This document shows positions 12,619 to 26,426 of a stretch of DNA of 64,000 nucleotides, one piece after another; the first letter of the stretch is position 1, and each line of letters begins with the position of its first letter. Origin of the DNA: Ifrita kowaldi (Eukaryota > Chordata > Aves > Passeriformes > Cinclosomatidae). Where the stretch lies: positions 1,143,621 through 1,207,620 of the forward strand of contig VZRS01012496.1 in NCBI GenBank assembly GCA_013398055.1, written 5' to 3'. The translations under genes were made by a program, and so were the position numbers. The notes under the pieces are model-generated. The model had not been told where the DNA came from. It worked only from the letters and a program-made list of their open reading frames with translations, and did no database searches.

Positions 12619-15600
12619 ATATATTTTTTTTTTTTGGTAGTCACAAGTTAAGCTAAACATGTGGTCTAAATGTCTCCACTTGCCCTCAAGGGAATGCAGA
12701 TCCAGGATCTCAGGCTGGGAGCAAGCAGTCAAGCAACAGGACAAATTTTACTTCTCTGTATTCTGGCAGGAACCACTGTGGAAACGTCAGTAAATTGCAC
12801 CCTTGGTTTTATATTGTCTAAGAGAACAAGAAATATAGACTGGCTCAGAAGTAAAAGGCTTCAGAGGAACATTGCTGAGCTATGGGGCAAAGTCCTGAGC
12901 AAATATATCCCAGGACCTCAAACAAGAGATTGCTGACAGGAGGGAGGAGAGGTGGGTAGGAGAGGTGCTGAAGCCTCCTCTGTGAGGCCTGGGGCTTTTC
13001 CCAACTCAGAATACTCTTTTGGCAAATATTTCAGAGCCTCAGAAAGTATCAGATATCTCCTTAGCCCTCAATAAACAGAGTGGAGCAAGGGGTGGGAAGA
13101 GGGGCTGCTCTGTTCAGCTGTGCCTCTTGCAGTTACCTGGCAGAGTCCTGGCCTGACCCTTCTTGGTCTGTTCTATGATTTGGCTCCATGGATAATGACA
13201 GCAAATGACATTTTGACAGCATTCCTAATTTTATCTTCTTTCAGAGGTCTCATTCAGAAATTGGCCCTTTTGCTGCTTCACCGGTTGAACTCCCCTATGA
13301 ACTCTGAGTCCCCAAATTATGAAACTGCAGACAATACAAGAGGAAGCTTATGAACCAGCAGAGGTATTTTGGCTGCCCCAGCAGACAGCTTTTAGACCAG
13401 CAGCTAATCCTCTTAATAATTTCCCACCACTTCATTTACTGACGCGAGCAGAGTGTCTGTCTGATCCCCAGAGCAGGATCTCTCGGGCTGTGCACTTCAG
13501 AGAGCCTGTGAAAACACAGTGGTTTAACCTGCTCAAAACCCCCCTCCCAGGCTGAAGAGAGACAGAGAGACATCCCATGTCATCATCAGGCCCACCTATT
13601 TTGAGGGAGACAAGAGTGGTGGCTGTGCCTGTCCAGGAAGGTTTGGTAATGATTTCTAACTCACACAAAAACATTCCTCTGTTTTGGTGATTGATGCCCA
13701 GCACAAAAGTCAAGGGAAAGGTTTGCTTTGCTTGTGTAATCCAAACTTCTCAACTTCCCCCTTGTACTTTGGCCTCTGCTTCATCCTCCAAGCTGCGAAT
13801 GCTCCTTCAGGAATGCAATAAGACCTGAACTGGGGACTATGGCCCCAGGGCTGCGAGGCTGGGGCTGCGTTGGTCGGATGGGGTGGGTTCACTCAGCTCT
13901 TGGGTTGAAGTCAGCAGTCACTGAGCCCAGATAGAGCACAAGTCCCAACTCGACCTCAGCACACAGCCAGGCTGGGAGAAGTGAACCAGGAGGGTTTGGA
14001 AAGGAGTACTGGAGGATGGAACCAGTTCTCCACCTCTGTTCACAAATGTTGCCACTTCGGCTGATTCATCAGGTACCAAAGTATCTCTCTGGTGTCTGTT
14101 CCTCCCACTCCATCACCCTGGACAACTGCATCAGCCAATTTTTCCCTCCAGCTCCTGCCAGGACTGCTAAAGTCAGCAAGATGTCACACCTTTCCACAGG
14201 GTCTCAGATATCTCCCCTGGAAGAAGTGACAGGACCCTGGGCACGCATCACTGACTACTTTATTGATTCCTCCACTTCACTCTTCCTTCGATACTTCCAC
14301 TCATGAAAGCAGTTTGGACAGGGTACAGACTGGGCTTATTGCCCAAGCAGATGCCTATCTATCCCCCTGGCCAACACTGAGAGAGTGATGGGCAATCTGG
14401 GGCACTTGTTACCCAGCTTTTCTGCCCCAGCTCCCACTACAGAGAAGCTGCTGTGCTGCTAAAGCTGCATCCTGAGACTGGGGGGTACGAACATGGCCCT
14501 TCATCAACACCTTCTGGAAGACGTGGTGCTCCCTTCAGTCTCTGAAATAGGGAAGAAATTTTTGAGCTTCTCTACAGTGGCCTGCATACCAACCCCCTTC
14601 ACTCCCAGGGCAGTAAAACAGAGCAATCTGCACCTTTCACCTCCGCCGTCTGCTTTTCATTTTCCCCTTTAATCACAAGCAGACTTCGGCCATCAAGTGT
14701 GAAAGTTTAGCAGACCCAGAGACCCCTGCAGAGGAGGAGATCCAAACTCAATGCGAAATTCATTTTGTGCCTGCTGATATACCTCATCCCTGGTTTGAAA
14801 AAGGGGATTTGCTGAATGTTTTACCCCCATAGAGAGAAAGAAAGAGGGAAGATTTACACTCGAAGGAAGGTAGTTAAGCAAATACCAGCAGTACTACAGA
14901 CAGTCTCCCCCTGCTTCAGGAGCAAAAACTACCTTCTCTGTGATAAAAAGAAACACAAACCACAAAGAAGAATGTGCACGGTGACTGATTCACCCAGCTC
15001 AGTGCCAGCTGACCTCTGCTCATCCTCTGATGTGTTCTGCATTTGCAAAGCTCTCCACACTGTGAAAAAAGAATAACTTCAGCTCCTATAGGATGGGTCC
15101 CAATAGCTTAAAGCCCACCAGCAGGCAAGGTGAGGGACAAACAGGCATGCACTCTGACTGTAGGAGCAGGTGTGCCCCAGGTGTGGATTCACAGGGAGGT
15201 TTCTCTGAGGGGGATCCGTGAGATATTTGGGAAGGGTGTCCATCTGAAGGATGGATGTGGATAGTCAGTGAAACCTTCAAGACACAGTGAGCGGCTTCTC
15301 AAAGCCAAATCTAATACAAGGAATGATGCAGAGTGCAGCAGGAGCAGCTCTCCAGGTGGGACAGTCTCTCCTGGAGTTGTTTCCATCCCCCTGTGGACTG
15401 TTCAGTCTGTCAGGCTGGAGTAGGGTGAGGTGTATGTGGAGGAACAGGTCTGCTCTGAATCACACACCAAAACATGCCAGGGAAGCTATAGAAACAGGGA
15501 GCAAATTCCTCAATGCCCAAGGGAGGAACAGCTATATTAAATGATATTTTCTTAAGTTTCTTTCACAGCCATCAGCATCAGCTTTGCTTTCTCCACTTTT

Positions 15601-18600
15601 ACTTATTTTAGTGAGTTTATACAGCTCCAAACACTGTTCAGCTGAGCTTGTCCATACACAGGGGAGAAGAACTAAGGGCAAAAGCCTTGTCAGGGCAAAG
15701 CACTTGAGCACAACCCTCGACATGCACACCCAGTGCCCATAAGAGTGGGGGGAGCAGAGGGGCTGTCCTGGAGAAGGCTTGTGTGAGCAGGCTGGGGACT
15801 CACCGTTCACCTCCCAACCAGCTGGTTCCCTTAGGAAAATCTCACAGACAGCAATAGCTGCTACTACTTGTCTTCTCTCACCGTGCCTGGCAGCGTCCCA
15901 CGCATTCACCTTTTGAAGTGTGTTCCCAAGGCTGTGTTGGCCGTGTCAGTCATCCCCCGCCCCTGGGCTCTTTGAATTTGTTGACAAATGCTTCGTTCTC
16001 AGCATACCAATATCTCACCACTTGCATCCAACTAAGAAGCCACCTCTCCATTCCTCTTTTTCTTGTGAAGTGTATGTCATTCTGATGCTTTAACTAGTTA
16101 CTATTTTTGTGTCTGGGGAGAACACTGAAACTTAAACAGTAGCAGTCTCAAGACAAACATGGAAACAAATCTCCAGCAACATAGTGTGACTTCTATTAAT
16201 CTCTTCTGCAATGTCTCCGTTCTCTGAACCATTAGGTAACATTAACTCTCCAGAAGTCAATCAAGATTAGAGTCTTATCATGTTAGATACTGATTCTTGC
16301 ACAAAAGAGCAACTAGTTCTTGGGTGCTGAATAGAAAAATGTAGGAAAAAAAGTGAAGTGGCTTGAAAGGGACATGGCACAACCACTTTTCTCATGGCTG
16401 GATCATGGCAGCAATGGGCTCAGGATGTGTGTGAAGCTGCTGTCAGCAGACACAAGTTCCCCAGGATCACTCATTTATCAGATTCACCCTCCTGGCCTAC
16501 CACACCTGAGCTGAGGATGAAACCTCCCCATGCACATGAGATTTCAAAGAAGTTTAATTATTCTGTGGAGAAGTTTTAGTTATTTTGTGCTTATTCTAGC
16601 ATTAAGGTACTTTTGTACCATAATATTAACAGCGTGGCTACTGAGGGATTGTGGCACGTGTTGTATTAAAATAACACCACATGGTGCATTTTAATGGGCA
16701 TCAAGGCTGAAAAAATCTTGACAGTTTGGTAAGTCTGTGCCTCAAGTTATTTTGCCATGCAGTGAAATAATTCCACATGACTCCATAGTTCTTCTGTCTG
16801 ACATTTCCGACAGTTAAATGCTCTTGAGAACCAAAGGGACTGGAACAGACAGGTATAAGTTCGTCCATGGTGTAGAAGGAAAGGACTATTCTAGCAAGCT
16901 GAAGTGGCTGTGGGGAGGGGGCATTTCTACTGAATTTGCTGTTCTGGCTAATAAAAGAGCTGAGGCTTCATGTCAGTTGTTGTCAGACTTGCACTGGTCC
17001 TGTGTGATGTGCACTTCCCAGGCCGGCACCTCCCCTGCACACAATGGCATTTGTGAAAACTGTGTTTGCTTGCTCTTCTGGAGAGACAAGACAAATGGCT
17101 TGTCTGCAGCCAAACAGCTTTGTCACCTGCTGACACGATGGTCCTGAGGGGACACTGCTCTGACCACTTCAGAAAAGCAGACTGCAGTTTGCTGGGGAGG
17201 GAGGATGCTGTGGAGACCTGCATGGAAGGCATCACCCTGAGCCACTCTTCTCTGTGCTACTAGCAGAGGCCCTGGCTTACAGTAAGTATTGCCCCTCCAA
17301 AAGAGACTCTCTGGCTTGTCTCCCTGCCTTGGACACATCATTTCCCCAGCTTTTCCCCCAAATAAGTTGTCTTTGCAGTGGTCAGTTCCTCAGCAGCAAC
17401 AGCCACCTGAGGAGAGGCTGCTCCCTATCAGCCTGCAGAGGAGGGTTCACAAGCAGTTGTGCCTTCTGGAGCCAGCCCAGCTCCTTCAGAGGGCCTACAC
17501 CCAAAACCACTTGCTCAGATTACCACAGTATTGACCCAAATTAGAATCCCAAATTAGATACACAGGAAGCACAGCAATTTTCAAGAGAATCTGTGTGTGC
17601 AAGGGGATTTGAAGTCACTTGGAAATGTCACCTCTCCAGACTTGTGGTGGTGTGGGGCCACAGCCTCACCAAACATACAAAGATCCTTAAGTTCATGTCC
17701 CTCTGTGTCTCCCCATGCTCACCACATTGTTAATATTGTGTTTATGCCTTGCCACTATTATGAACCTGGGACTCTGTTCTTATACGTAACGTTTTCCTTT
17801 CCAAGGACAAACATAATAAACAAGCTTCTAATGTGCTGGAAGTGCTAGGGAATAGTCTGTGCCCAAGATCACAGTCCACTTTCATTGAGTGCCAGCCATC
17901 CTCAATTGCTACCTTGGCTCCGAGCTGGGGAACACTCACTGGTACTGGGTAGCTCTAATCCTGGAAGAGTGGCAAAAGCAGGGAAACCAGGTAGCATCAA
18001 CCCACCCTGATACCACAGACACCTCCAGACTTAGCCTCTTTGGAGGAACACCTGCAAACTCCAAGCAGAGCAAAGATGCAGAATTTTGAGTGGGATACTG
18101 AGAGCTGGAGATACAATGGCCCTGTTACTCACACGCTGCTTGCTGTATGGAGTAAAAGGAGTTTCTTGCTGTTGAGGTTTCAGAAAGGTTAAGGGTCTTT
18201 GGCTGATGGAAAAGGCATATCCTGGAGCAAAAGGTCACATCTCAACTTACCAATATTTGTGGACACTGAGGCAGAACAAAAATTAAAGTTTGGACCTCAA
18301 ACCGGGAATCTCAGGAGGCAGATGGAGTAAACCTGCCAAAAATGCCAGTTGCTTGTAAAGCCCCCACCTGGAGTTAAACTCCTGCCAAACAAGGTAGCAA
18401 TAAACTTACCAGCCATGCCACTGGAGCTGGGCATCAGGGAGGAGAAGGAAGAGGCCCACAGAGGAGTGTCAGGGCTGGTGAGCGCCTTGCTGGCCAAAAG
18501 CAGCTTTCCCTCAGTCCCCATTGAATGTGAATTCTGCCACTGTGCAAGGTCTGAAATCTGAATGTTTCCTGACGTCCCACGCTCCTATTAAAAATAAACC

Positions 18601-21600
18601 AAGAAGGTTTCCAACAAAGCACCACATTTTATATACGCCAGGAAGAAAATGAATTAAAAATGCATATCTTTGTTTCTTCCCGACAGTATCACATTGACTC
18701 AAGGCACTGAGCAAATCAGAGAGCAACAATCAGCACTCTGCAAAGAGGTGCCCATAACCACACAAGGAGGAGGTTTTGTTCCCCACCCTTGGACTATGCT
18801 CACTAATAATCTGGATTTCCACGCACATCTCCCTCCTCACCATGGGGAAATCTCAAGGCCTATTTGTGTTCAATGACTCTTGAAGGGAGAAAGCTCTTTA
18901 AACCATCCCTGACACTGTGGAAAAATCAGGAAACTTTAATTAAGGGAGCAAAAACAAAAAACCACCCACAAGGCATTTTGGTATTTACTTTCACTAAGTG
19001 CAAAAACGAACTTCACAGGAATTTCATCCCACAGGAATTTCCAATATTTTAGTATTTGTTTCCGTTATGACTGGGGACAAAATGTTGAAATATCAAAGCA
19101 TTTTCATAGGATGAAGTGTTCTGGGAAGCAGTGTGTTTTACGTCATTTTGACGTGTTTCAGACTTGAACTTGCACCGGGCTGAGATGCCCAGCGGTCTCC
19201 ATGCAAGTGCCTTGTGGTACCAGGCTCCTTTTTCGACCAGCTCAGAACATCCAGGACTTCCCAACCAACATGCATCGCCGGGTCCCATGGCACCACACAG
19301 ACATCCAACAAGGCAGAGGGCAGCAGTTCAGCACAGAATTCCTAATCCAGCCAATGGCTTGCTCTGTGTAGGAGAAGGGGCCATCAGATCTCCATCCTGT
19401 GTGAGCTGAGCATACATAAATGCTCAACACAGCTGAGCCCAAATGTTTCATTTCAGCATTGTTGGGCTTGTTTATTTTTTAGCATAAATGATGGACAATT
19501 CTCAGCCAGCTGTATCAGTTTATTGGTCTGTCAGCATTCCAGGGACATCCCCACCTCAAACTGCACAGCAGGACTGCACCCCTGCTGTCCTCCCCATGAC
19601 ACAGATGGGCAGGAGCGTGAGGCTGTGGTGGCCAGCGTTGGGAACATCTGTCCACATCAGAATGTCCTTGGTCTGGATCCATTCTGGGGGCTGGACCTGT
19701 CCATCTATTCCCTCCAGCACCATCTTCAAGACATCAGGCTCTCTCACTGAATCTGTCCTCCTCTTGTGGTCATTTGTCCCAGCCCTGCCCCTCAGAGTTT
19801 TCTAGAGGAGATCCAGGTCAGGGAGCAGAGCAGCAAGTAGGGTCATCAGGAAGAAAGTCATCTTTGGAGGAAAGAGGGAAAACCTCCTTCTCAACACAGA
19901 GTTGTAACAAAATTTCCCAGGAGTACAAGGGTCCTTGTGCCTTTTTCTGCTGGCCAGTCTCAGCACCAGGTTTCACCTCACCTGGCAGAAAAGGATGGCG
20001 GAACTGATTGTGAGCTTTAATTTTTCAAACATGTCTGGCCTAGAAACTGCTATTGTACATTTTCCACTTCTGGTACTTCCTCACATATTGTTTTGTGCTC
20101 TCCAACCATTGCCTTTCTGGGAATTCAGGTGATGTGTGGCTTTTGCAGGCATTTCTTTGTCTAACTTCATTTTTCCAGACATTTTTGGTATCAAGAAAAA
20201 TAAGTCCCACTCCACATAGACACTTTTTCCTTGAAACCTCAATTTCTCCTGGAGCAAGCGTGGATCAGTAGCTGGCCAGGACCACACACAGCTCTTCTAA
20301 TATCCCAGCCCGATCAACAAGAAGAGGATGGAGGAGACAATCAGCACACTGTGCAGAAAGGAAATCCAGCCATCAGTAGGAATGGACTGTGAAGCCCTTG
20401 CTCAGATCAAAAAACCTGATAACATTGAGAGAATCTTTTGATGGAGTAAGGGCAGAGGAACATGGTCTGCATCCTAGAACTGTGCATGAGAGATCCCTCC
20501 AGGCATGAGCCCCACTTTGGGCAGGCTGGCATGCCCATTGCTTTCTCTCAGATCCCTTGCAGGTCTCTCCATGGGCCGAAGTCTTGTGGGCAGCCAGGGA
20601 CACAGGTTGGCACAAACTCACTGTGCATGTTGTGGGCATAACAAACAAAGAGAATTTGTTATGTGTTCCATCAGATCATTTCCACTAAGATATGACAAAT
20701 CCTAAGGTCCAGACAGTGGAAGATTTTACTTGTGAAAAGACTGGACAAGACATCTGTTGGAGCAAGTATCAGCTGATATTAACTGGGAGGAGGATGTTAT
20801 CTCTCATAATACTATGCTAATTCAAACCAGATCAGATTTCCTCAGAGACTATGGTGGCAAGCTCAGGCTGCTACAAGAACCAGGAGTATTCATAAGACCA
20901 GACTCATCTGACCAGACTTAAATCCTAGAAATACTGTAACCTGGTCAGAAAGTACCTAACTTATTGATGGGGTAGGTTATTGATGGTCCCACTGCTGTGT
21001 CATCTGCCATTCAGATGTCTGATCCCACAACGGTCCAGGACTTCAACCCTTTTTCCTTGCCTCAGTGTCAAGAATCCTGAGTCCTGTGTGCTGGAAAAAG
21101 CTGAAGCACACAGCTTTCTTTCCAGCCAAGCATCAAGGAAACCACAAATTTGCAACCTTTCAGCAAACTTAATAACGCACAACTTAGATAAGCTGGGACA
21201 GGTCTTGACATTTTGCATCTTAAAATCCATCTGACAGCTGCCCAGTAGGAACTGATGAGGAGTCACTCTATGTGGGGAATAATTTGTTGGTGACTAGAGA
21301 AATAGAATTGACTACTTCTGACTCCTGCAGTAGCACAAAAGTTGAGCCCTTTGACTCAAATATCTCTTTATCCATTATGTCTTCCTATATCATCTGAAAA
21401 ACTGCAAGTCGGTGTGCAACATCATCTACTCACAGGTGGGTTCACTCTCTTCGTATCTTCAATAACAAAAATAAAAAAAAATAAATTCCCAGCACAGGCA
21501 CAGAAGCACCAGAACTAATTTTCCAGCAGATGCAAGAGACCGTCTACTAATGTAGGAAATTAAATGTTTAAGGAAATTATAGAATGAAAATACAAACTCT

Positions 21601-23965
21601 TGAAAGGGAGCCAAAAAATACAAATTCCATCATATATCCAAAAAAACTACAAAATGGGCCTGAAACGGTGTGGGGAGAGCTGAATGAAAGGCTATATTCA
21701 GGCAGCAGCACTGTTTAGCTTACTTCTTGGACCTTTTCCCCTTATTGATGCTGCTGGGAGGCACTCATTCCAAAACCTCTAATGCTGTCGTGTTCTGGGA
21801 TGAGTTACTAAAAGCAACCATTCTTCCACGTATGAAAACATTCGATTATTTGCATGTTCGGTGTCTTTAATGCCTCTTTTGTGCCTCTGTTTTTTGTGGG
21901 GGGAGGCAGATGAGGGATCTTGAATTTCAGCAGTATTCTGATATAAACTTCCTCTGAGAGAGGGAAGGCAAAGAAGGAAAAGTCTTTGCAAGGCTGAAAT
22001 GGAGTTGAGGAGGGCTGGCTTTCTCAATTTACTTGAAGAGTCTGATGAAGGTGTTATTCAGGACTTGTGGAGTGCTGCCAGCCCTGAAGCAGAGACTCAG
22101 CTCTAAAGCTGAAGCATTACCTAGCATTCCTGGAGCCATGTGACAAAAAACACCCAATCTGAACCATCCCAAACTGCTGCTGCAGTGGCACAAATCCCAG
22201 CACTGTGCACTGGACAGATGAAGGGCTCAGAAAGCTGCTCCTCAAGCATCTCCACACAGAAAGGGGTGAGGGTATGCAGTGCTAGGCATGTGTTTTGGGG
22301 CAGAAAACCTCCTGGCAGGTCACAGCAGTCAAGTCCAAGCTTCTATGTGGTCATCTTGGCTCTCTTTTGCACGGGCTAGAAGGTTACAGGAAAGCTGGAG
22401 GCACCTGGCCAGCCACAGACATGTCACCAGCATTAGGAAATACTTTAAATACTGTCCAACTGACCTGTGAAACTCATTTCTATGGGACATTACCAAGACT
22501 CTGGGAATAAACAGATCATGGCTTGCTCCTTAGCACACTGGATGACGCTGAAACAGGCTGGTGCCAGAGAGATCCTCCCCTTCTGTATACGCAGGTCAAA
22601 TCTTGGCTAAAATTGCTGCTGAGCTTTGCTGTGCAGAGGGCTAAGAGCTCACAAATGGCCAGTGGCCACAGCTCAGTGGAGAAGGGGTAATTCATTATGC
22701 CATGATACTTCAGCTCCTTGTGATTTTCTTCCCATACACAACAAATATAGCAGGAATGCAAAAGAGAATTGCTTGCACTTATGGCTAACAAGGTTAGCTA
22801 GTCACAAGAGGCAGTATTAAACAAACGAAAAATAAGATGTTTGGAAGAAATAAAATTCTTCAGGGCTTAAACCAGTGAACAGGGATTAGGAAGATATTTC
22901 TCTGAAGTTCAATTATTCCCGAACCCTTGCGGTGTGCTACATCTCCTCCCAGGGCCTCCTGCCTGTGCCTAGGAAGTACTGGCATGGGCAAAGCACCATC
23001 CTGCTTCACCTCAGGCAGGCAGGGTCTGCAGAGAACCGCAAAAGAACGCCCTGGTGAATCCCACAGTGGTCCATGATCACTCCGCAGTCTCTCTGCATCC
23101 CATTTTTGACTGATAAGTGTTTCTCCCTGGAGCTCAGGATTTACCCGTCAAGGTGCTCCCGCAGCTCTGAGCCGCCCTGGTTTTCTCAGTCCCTCTGACT
23201 TGCTCGTTTCACACCGCTTTTATTGGAGTTTTTATTATCGGTGAATAGAGAGCCCAGCTTTGCTTTCCCGGGACAGCAGCACCATCTAGAGCCCCCTCCG
23301 ATATGTGCAGTCCCCATCTGCCTGAGGGAAGGCGCCTCCTCCTTCCAGCCACAGCTGAGAAAAACGGGAGACAAAAATAAGGTGCAGGTGTTAGGGTGGA
23401 AAAGAGAAGGTGGCAGACTGAACAGCACCTCTGGGGCTAGAAAAGCTAATGCACAGTCATATACAGCTGGTGAATTGCACTAAAAGCAGGTAGGTAGGCT
23501 TTGTACTGTGTGAGGGAAAAGGGGTGTGATTTGTAGCTGTAATCTCGTTCTCAGGTAGCACTCTCATGTATTTGGAGAAAAAAGCTCTTCGGGGGTGTAT
23601 GATCCGTGTATACTGTTTCCCTGATGTAAAACAGGGGAAACAGCCTGGGCAGAGTTGGAAAAGCAGCTGGTGACAGACACAGCCAGGGCTGCAGCCCGTG
23701 GCCACTGCTCACAGTTTCCCAGCCAACAGTGGGGTCATTGCTACTTTTCCAAAGGCAAATGAAGAGGGTCACTGCCTCCAGTGCCCTAAAAACACCCACC
23801 CAGTTCAGATGGCACAGTTCCTCCATGCACCTGGGCACGCAGTGGTGCTCTGCAGTGCTTCCAAGGGGCCAACTTATATCCTGCAGCAGAAAACTTCGGG
23901 AAACCACTCTAATGTGCCAGTGGAAGACAGCAGGACAAACCTAGGTCTCTGGGCTGTTCACTTAA

Positions 23966-24023
23966 GAGCTGGGCTCAATGATCCTTGTGGGTCCCTTCCA
24001 ACTCAATATTCCGTGATTCTGTG
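23966..24023 (+). mobile_element. Very short CR1 3' terminus
   Basis: Only the last ~58 bp of a CR1: GAGCTGGGCTCAATGATCCT, then GGGTCCCTTCCAACTCAATA and the tail TTCCGTGATTCTGTGA, the octamer repeat characteristic of CR1. Confidence 0.88.
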
Positions 24024-26396
24024 AAATTCATTAAGAAGGGATTTGTAAGACAAAGCTCTGAAAAATGCTGGCAAGCAGAGCATGCCCCATGCTCACAGAG
24101 GAGAGCAAAAGTGAAAAAAACCCCTTCTTACCTCTGTCTTCTGGTCTGGGGGAAAACCCTGCCTCATGACCCATCACTTCAAATTCCCTGGGCTGGCCTT
24201 TGAAGGACTCAGACGGACAGGGGACTCAGTACCCTAGACATGAGTGTGGGGTAGTGTATGCCTTCCCCAAAATGATCTGGAAATGTCATATCCTCAAAAA
24301 TGGGTTTGCCAGACACTGAGGTTTGTGCAGGAAAGGACAGTCCTGCATGGCCCCAGCGCTAAAGCCACCACTGAGGAGGCTACAGCAGCTGTGCACATCT
24401 GCACTGTGGTACACACAGAAATGTGGGAGGAAGAGCTGGGTGCACCTGAAAAAAAAAATGGAACAAACTGTCCTGACCTAACCTGTCTGTTTTTGCAATA
24501 AATCTGTGTTTTGTTTTGCTGCTACGGGAGCCATGGACCAGGGAACACAAGGGAACAGATAGATTTCCCCCTCTCCTCAGCAGAGAGCAGGACCTGCTGT
24601 ACTGGCAGCAGCTGAACCAGACCCCACCAGCATTAATTAGACAGAGCTTCAGGAGAACAGATTGCACCTTGTGGCTACATCCATACTAGAATCCTAGATG
24701 GAAAAATACCCTCTCTGTAGTCCCATGAGTGTCCTTGGCCTCCCACAAGATGCTGGGGCACGACAAAGCAGCATGGGCCAGGAACTGGTTTTCCAAAAGG
24801 TAGTGTGGATGGAAACCTCTGCCCTTCCCGAGGAATTGCTTCAATCACTTTAGGGAAAGTGGTTATATGCAGTAGGACACCGCAGTTTTGGGTACCCAGG
24901 CAGGGCAACAACCAAGTCCCAGAGCCACAGCTGCAAAAATTCCTGGCAGGAGGGAGCAGAGATTTCCCAGGAGATGCTGAAGTGCCAGGACCACGTGTCT
25001 TTGATCTTGTTCAGTGCCTCGCTCTCTGGGTAACAAGGGACTGTATGGGAATAAATCAGCATATAAATGGGAATGCTAATTGCAGCTGAATCTGGACAGA
25101 CTAAAATATACACGTTCCTTTAAATTATGAATTCTACAACACAGTTTGAACCGCATTTGGAACAATTAATGAGAGTAACTACTATTTTAAAGATCAACCA
25201 TCCTTTCGGTGGCTTTGATATTTAGATTAAAGTATAAAGGCAGCTAGCAGGACAGATCCCCTTTTCAATATCACAGCATAAACCAAACCACCTCACTACA
25301 GTGTAGAGGCCACTCAGAGTAATTGAGGTCAGGATAGGGCCCAGTATTTGAAAGTGTGCCTTTTTAACGAGAGGCAGAAATACACTTCTGTTCCTTTTTC
25401 TCCTTGGCTGAACAATGCTGCAGGGATATGTAATTGGCATTTCAATGTCTGTGTGCAGTGACCACATTCTTGAAGTGTCTGTAACTACAAGCAGTACATA
25501 TCAGTGTATATACATATATGGATATGCTGAGTTGTGACCACTCCTTCCTGTGCAGAGGAGTCAGGGTGTTACCTGTTAGCCCATCCCGATTTCCCCAGCC
25601 CAGGATGGCTTCACAATGGGGTTTTAACACTTCTAGACCTTTCTCTTTTTTTTGGTGGCTTAATGAAGTTTAAAAGAATGGGAGCATTCCCTCACACCCG
25701 CAGCACTACACATGGCCCTCAGCCTTGCCTTGCATCTGCCCCCACCGAAGCCAACAGGAGTAAACCAGTGTCAAAGACCATCCCTGGGCCTGTCTCAGGA
25801 GGGGATGATCTACAGGCACAGTTATGAAGGTTAAATATGTCTTACAGGACTCTCTTGAGGGCAAGAGGAGAGGTGAGAAACCAGGTTCTGGATCTTGCCC
25901 ACCTGATTCCAGGATCTGCTCAGAATAAGCTCCCTGCCCTCACAGTGTCCCGCAGCAGTGAGTTCCACAAGCCACACCTGTACTTGTCACGCAGCCCATT
26001 ACTTTTTATGAATTATTCCCAGGCATTGGTTATTTAGTGTAGTCTAGCAGTCCAGTCTGCCTTCTCTTGTCAGGCCATCCTCCTGCCAGGAGCTTTTCCT
26101 CCCCTTTATTTTATTTATGGTTACGTTCACCATTCTCCGGACTGAGGATGTACCCCACTGGAGACTGCTCAAGCCACCCAAGTCTCATCTGCATTATGTC
26201 AATGCATGATATCAGAATCTGCATTGGCTGAGTGTTTCTTGGGCTATAGATATTTCCAGTGACAGAAAAGCTGGATAGTCCTTGGAAATCATTTTAATTA
26301 ATCACTATTTCCTATTTTTCTATTGTCTGTCCATTAAACCTTGTGTAGGTCCCAAAAGCACCTCACTCTGGTCGTCTTCAGCCTTTGGCTGCCTGA

Positions 26397-26426
26397 GGTC
26401 TCAATCCCAAAAGGTCTCAATCCCAA
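26397..26426. repeat. 16-bp tandem duplication
   Basis: GGTCTCAATCCCAAAA is followed directly by a second GGTCTCAATCCCAA, a small replication-slippage duplication. Confidence 0.9.

Noticed and set aside
22900..23400. Possible CpG-island promoter (FGFR3 first exon?)
   Set aside because: CpG density is only mildly raised and no conserved FGFR3 sequence or supporting splice donor was recognised.
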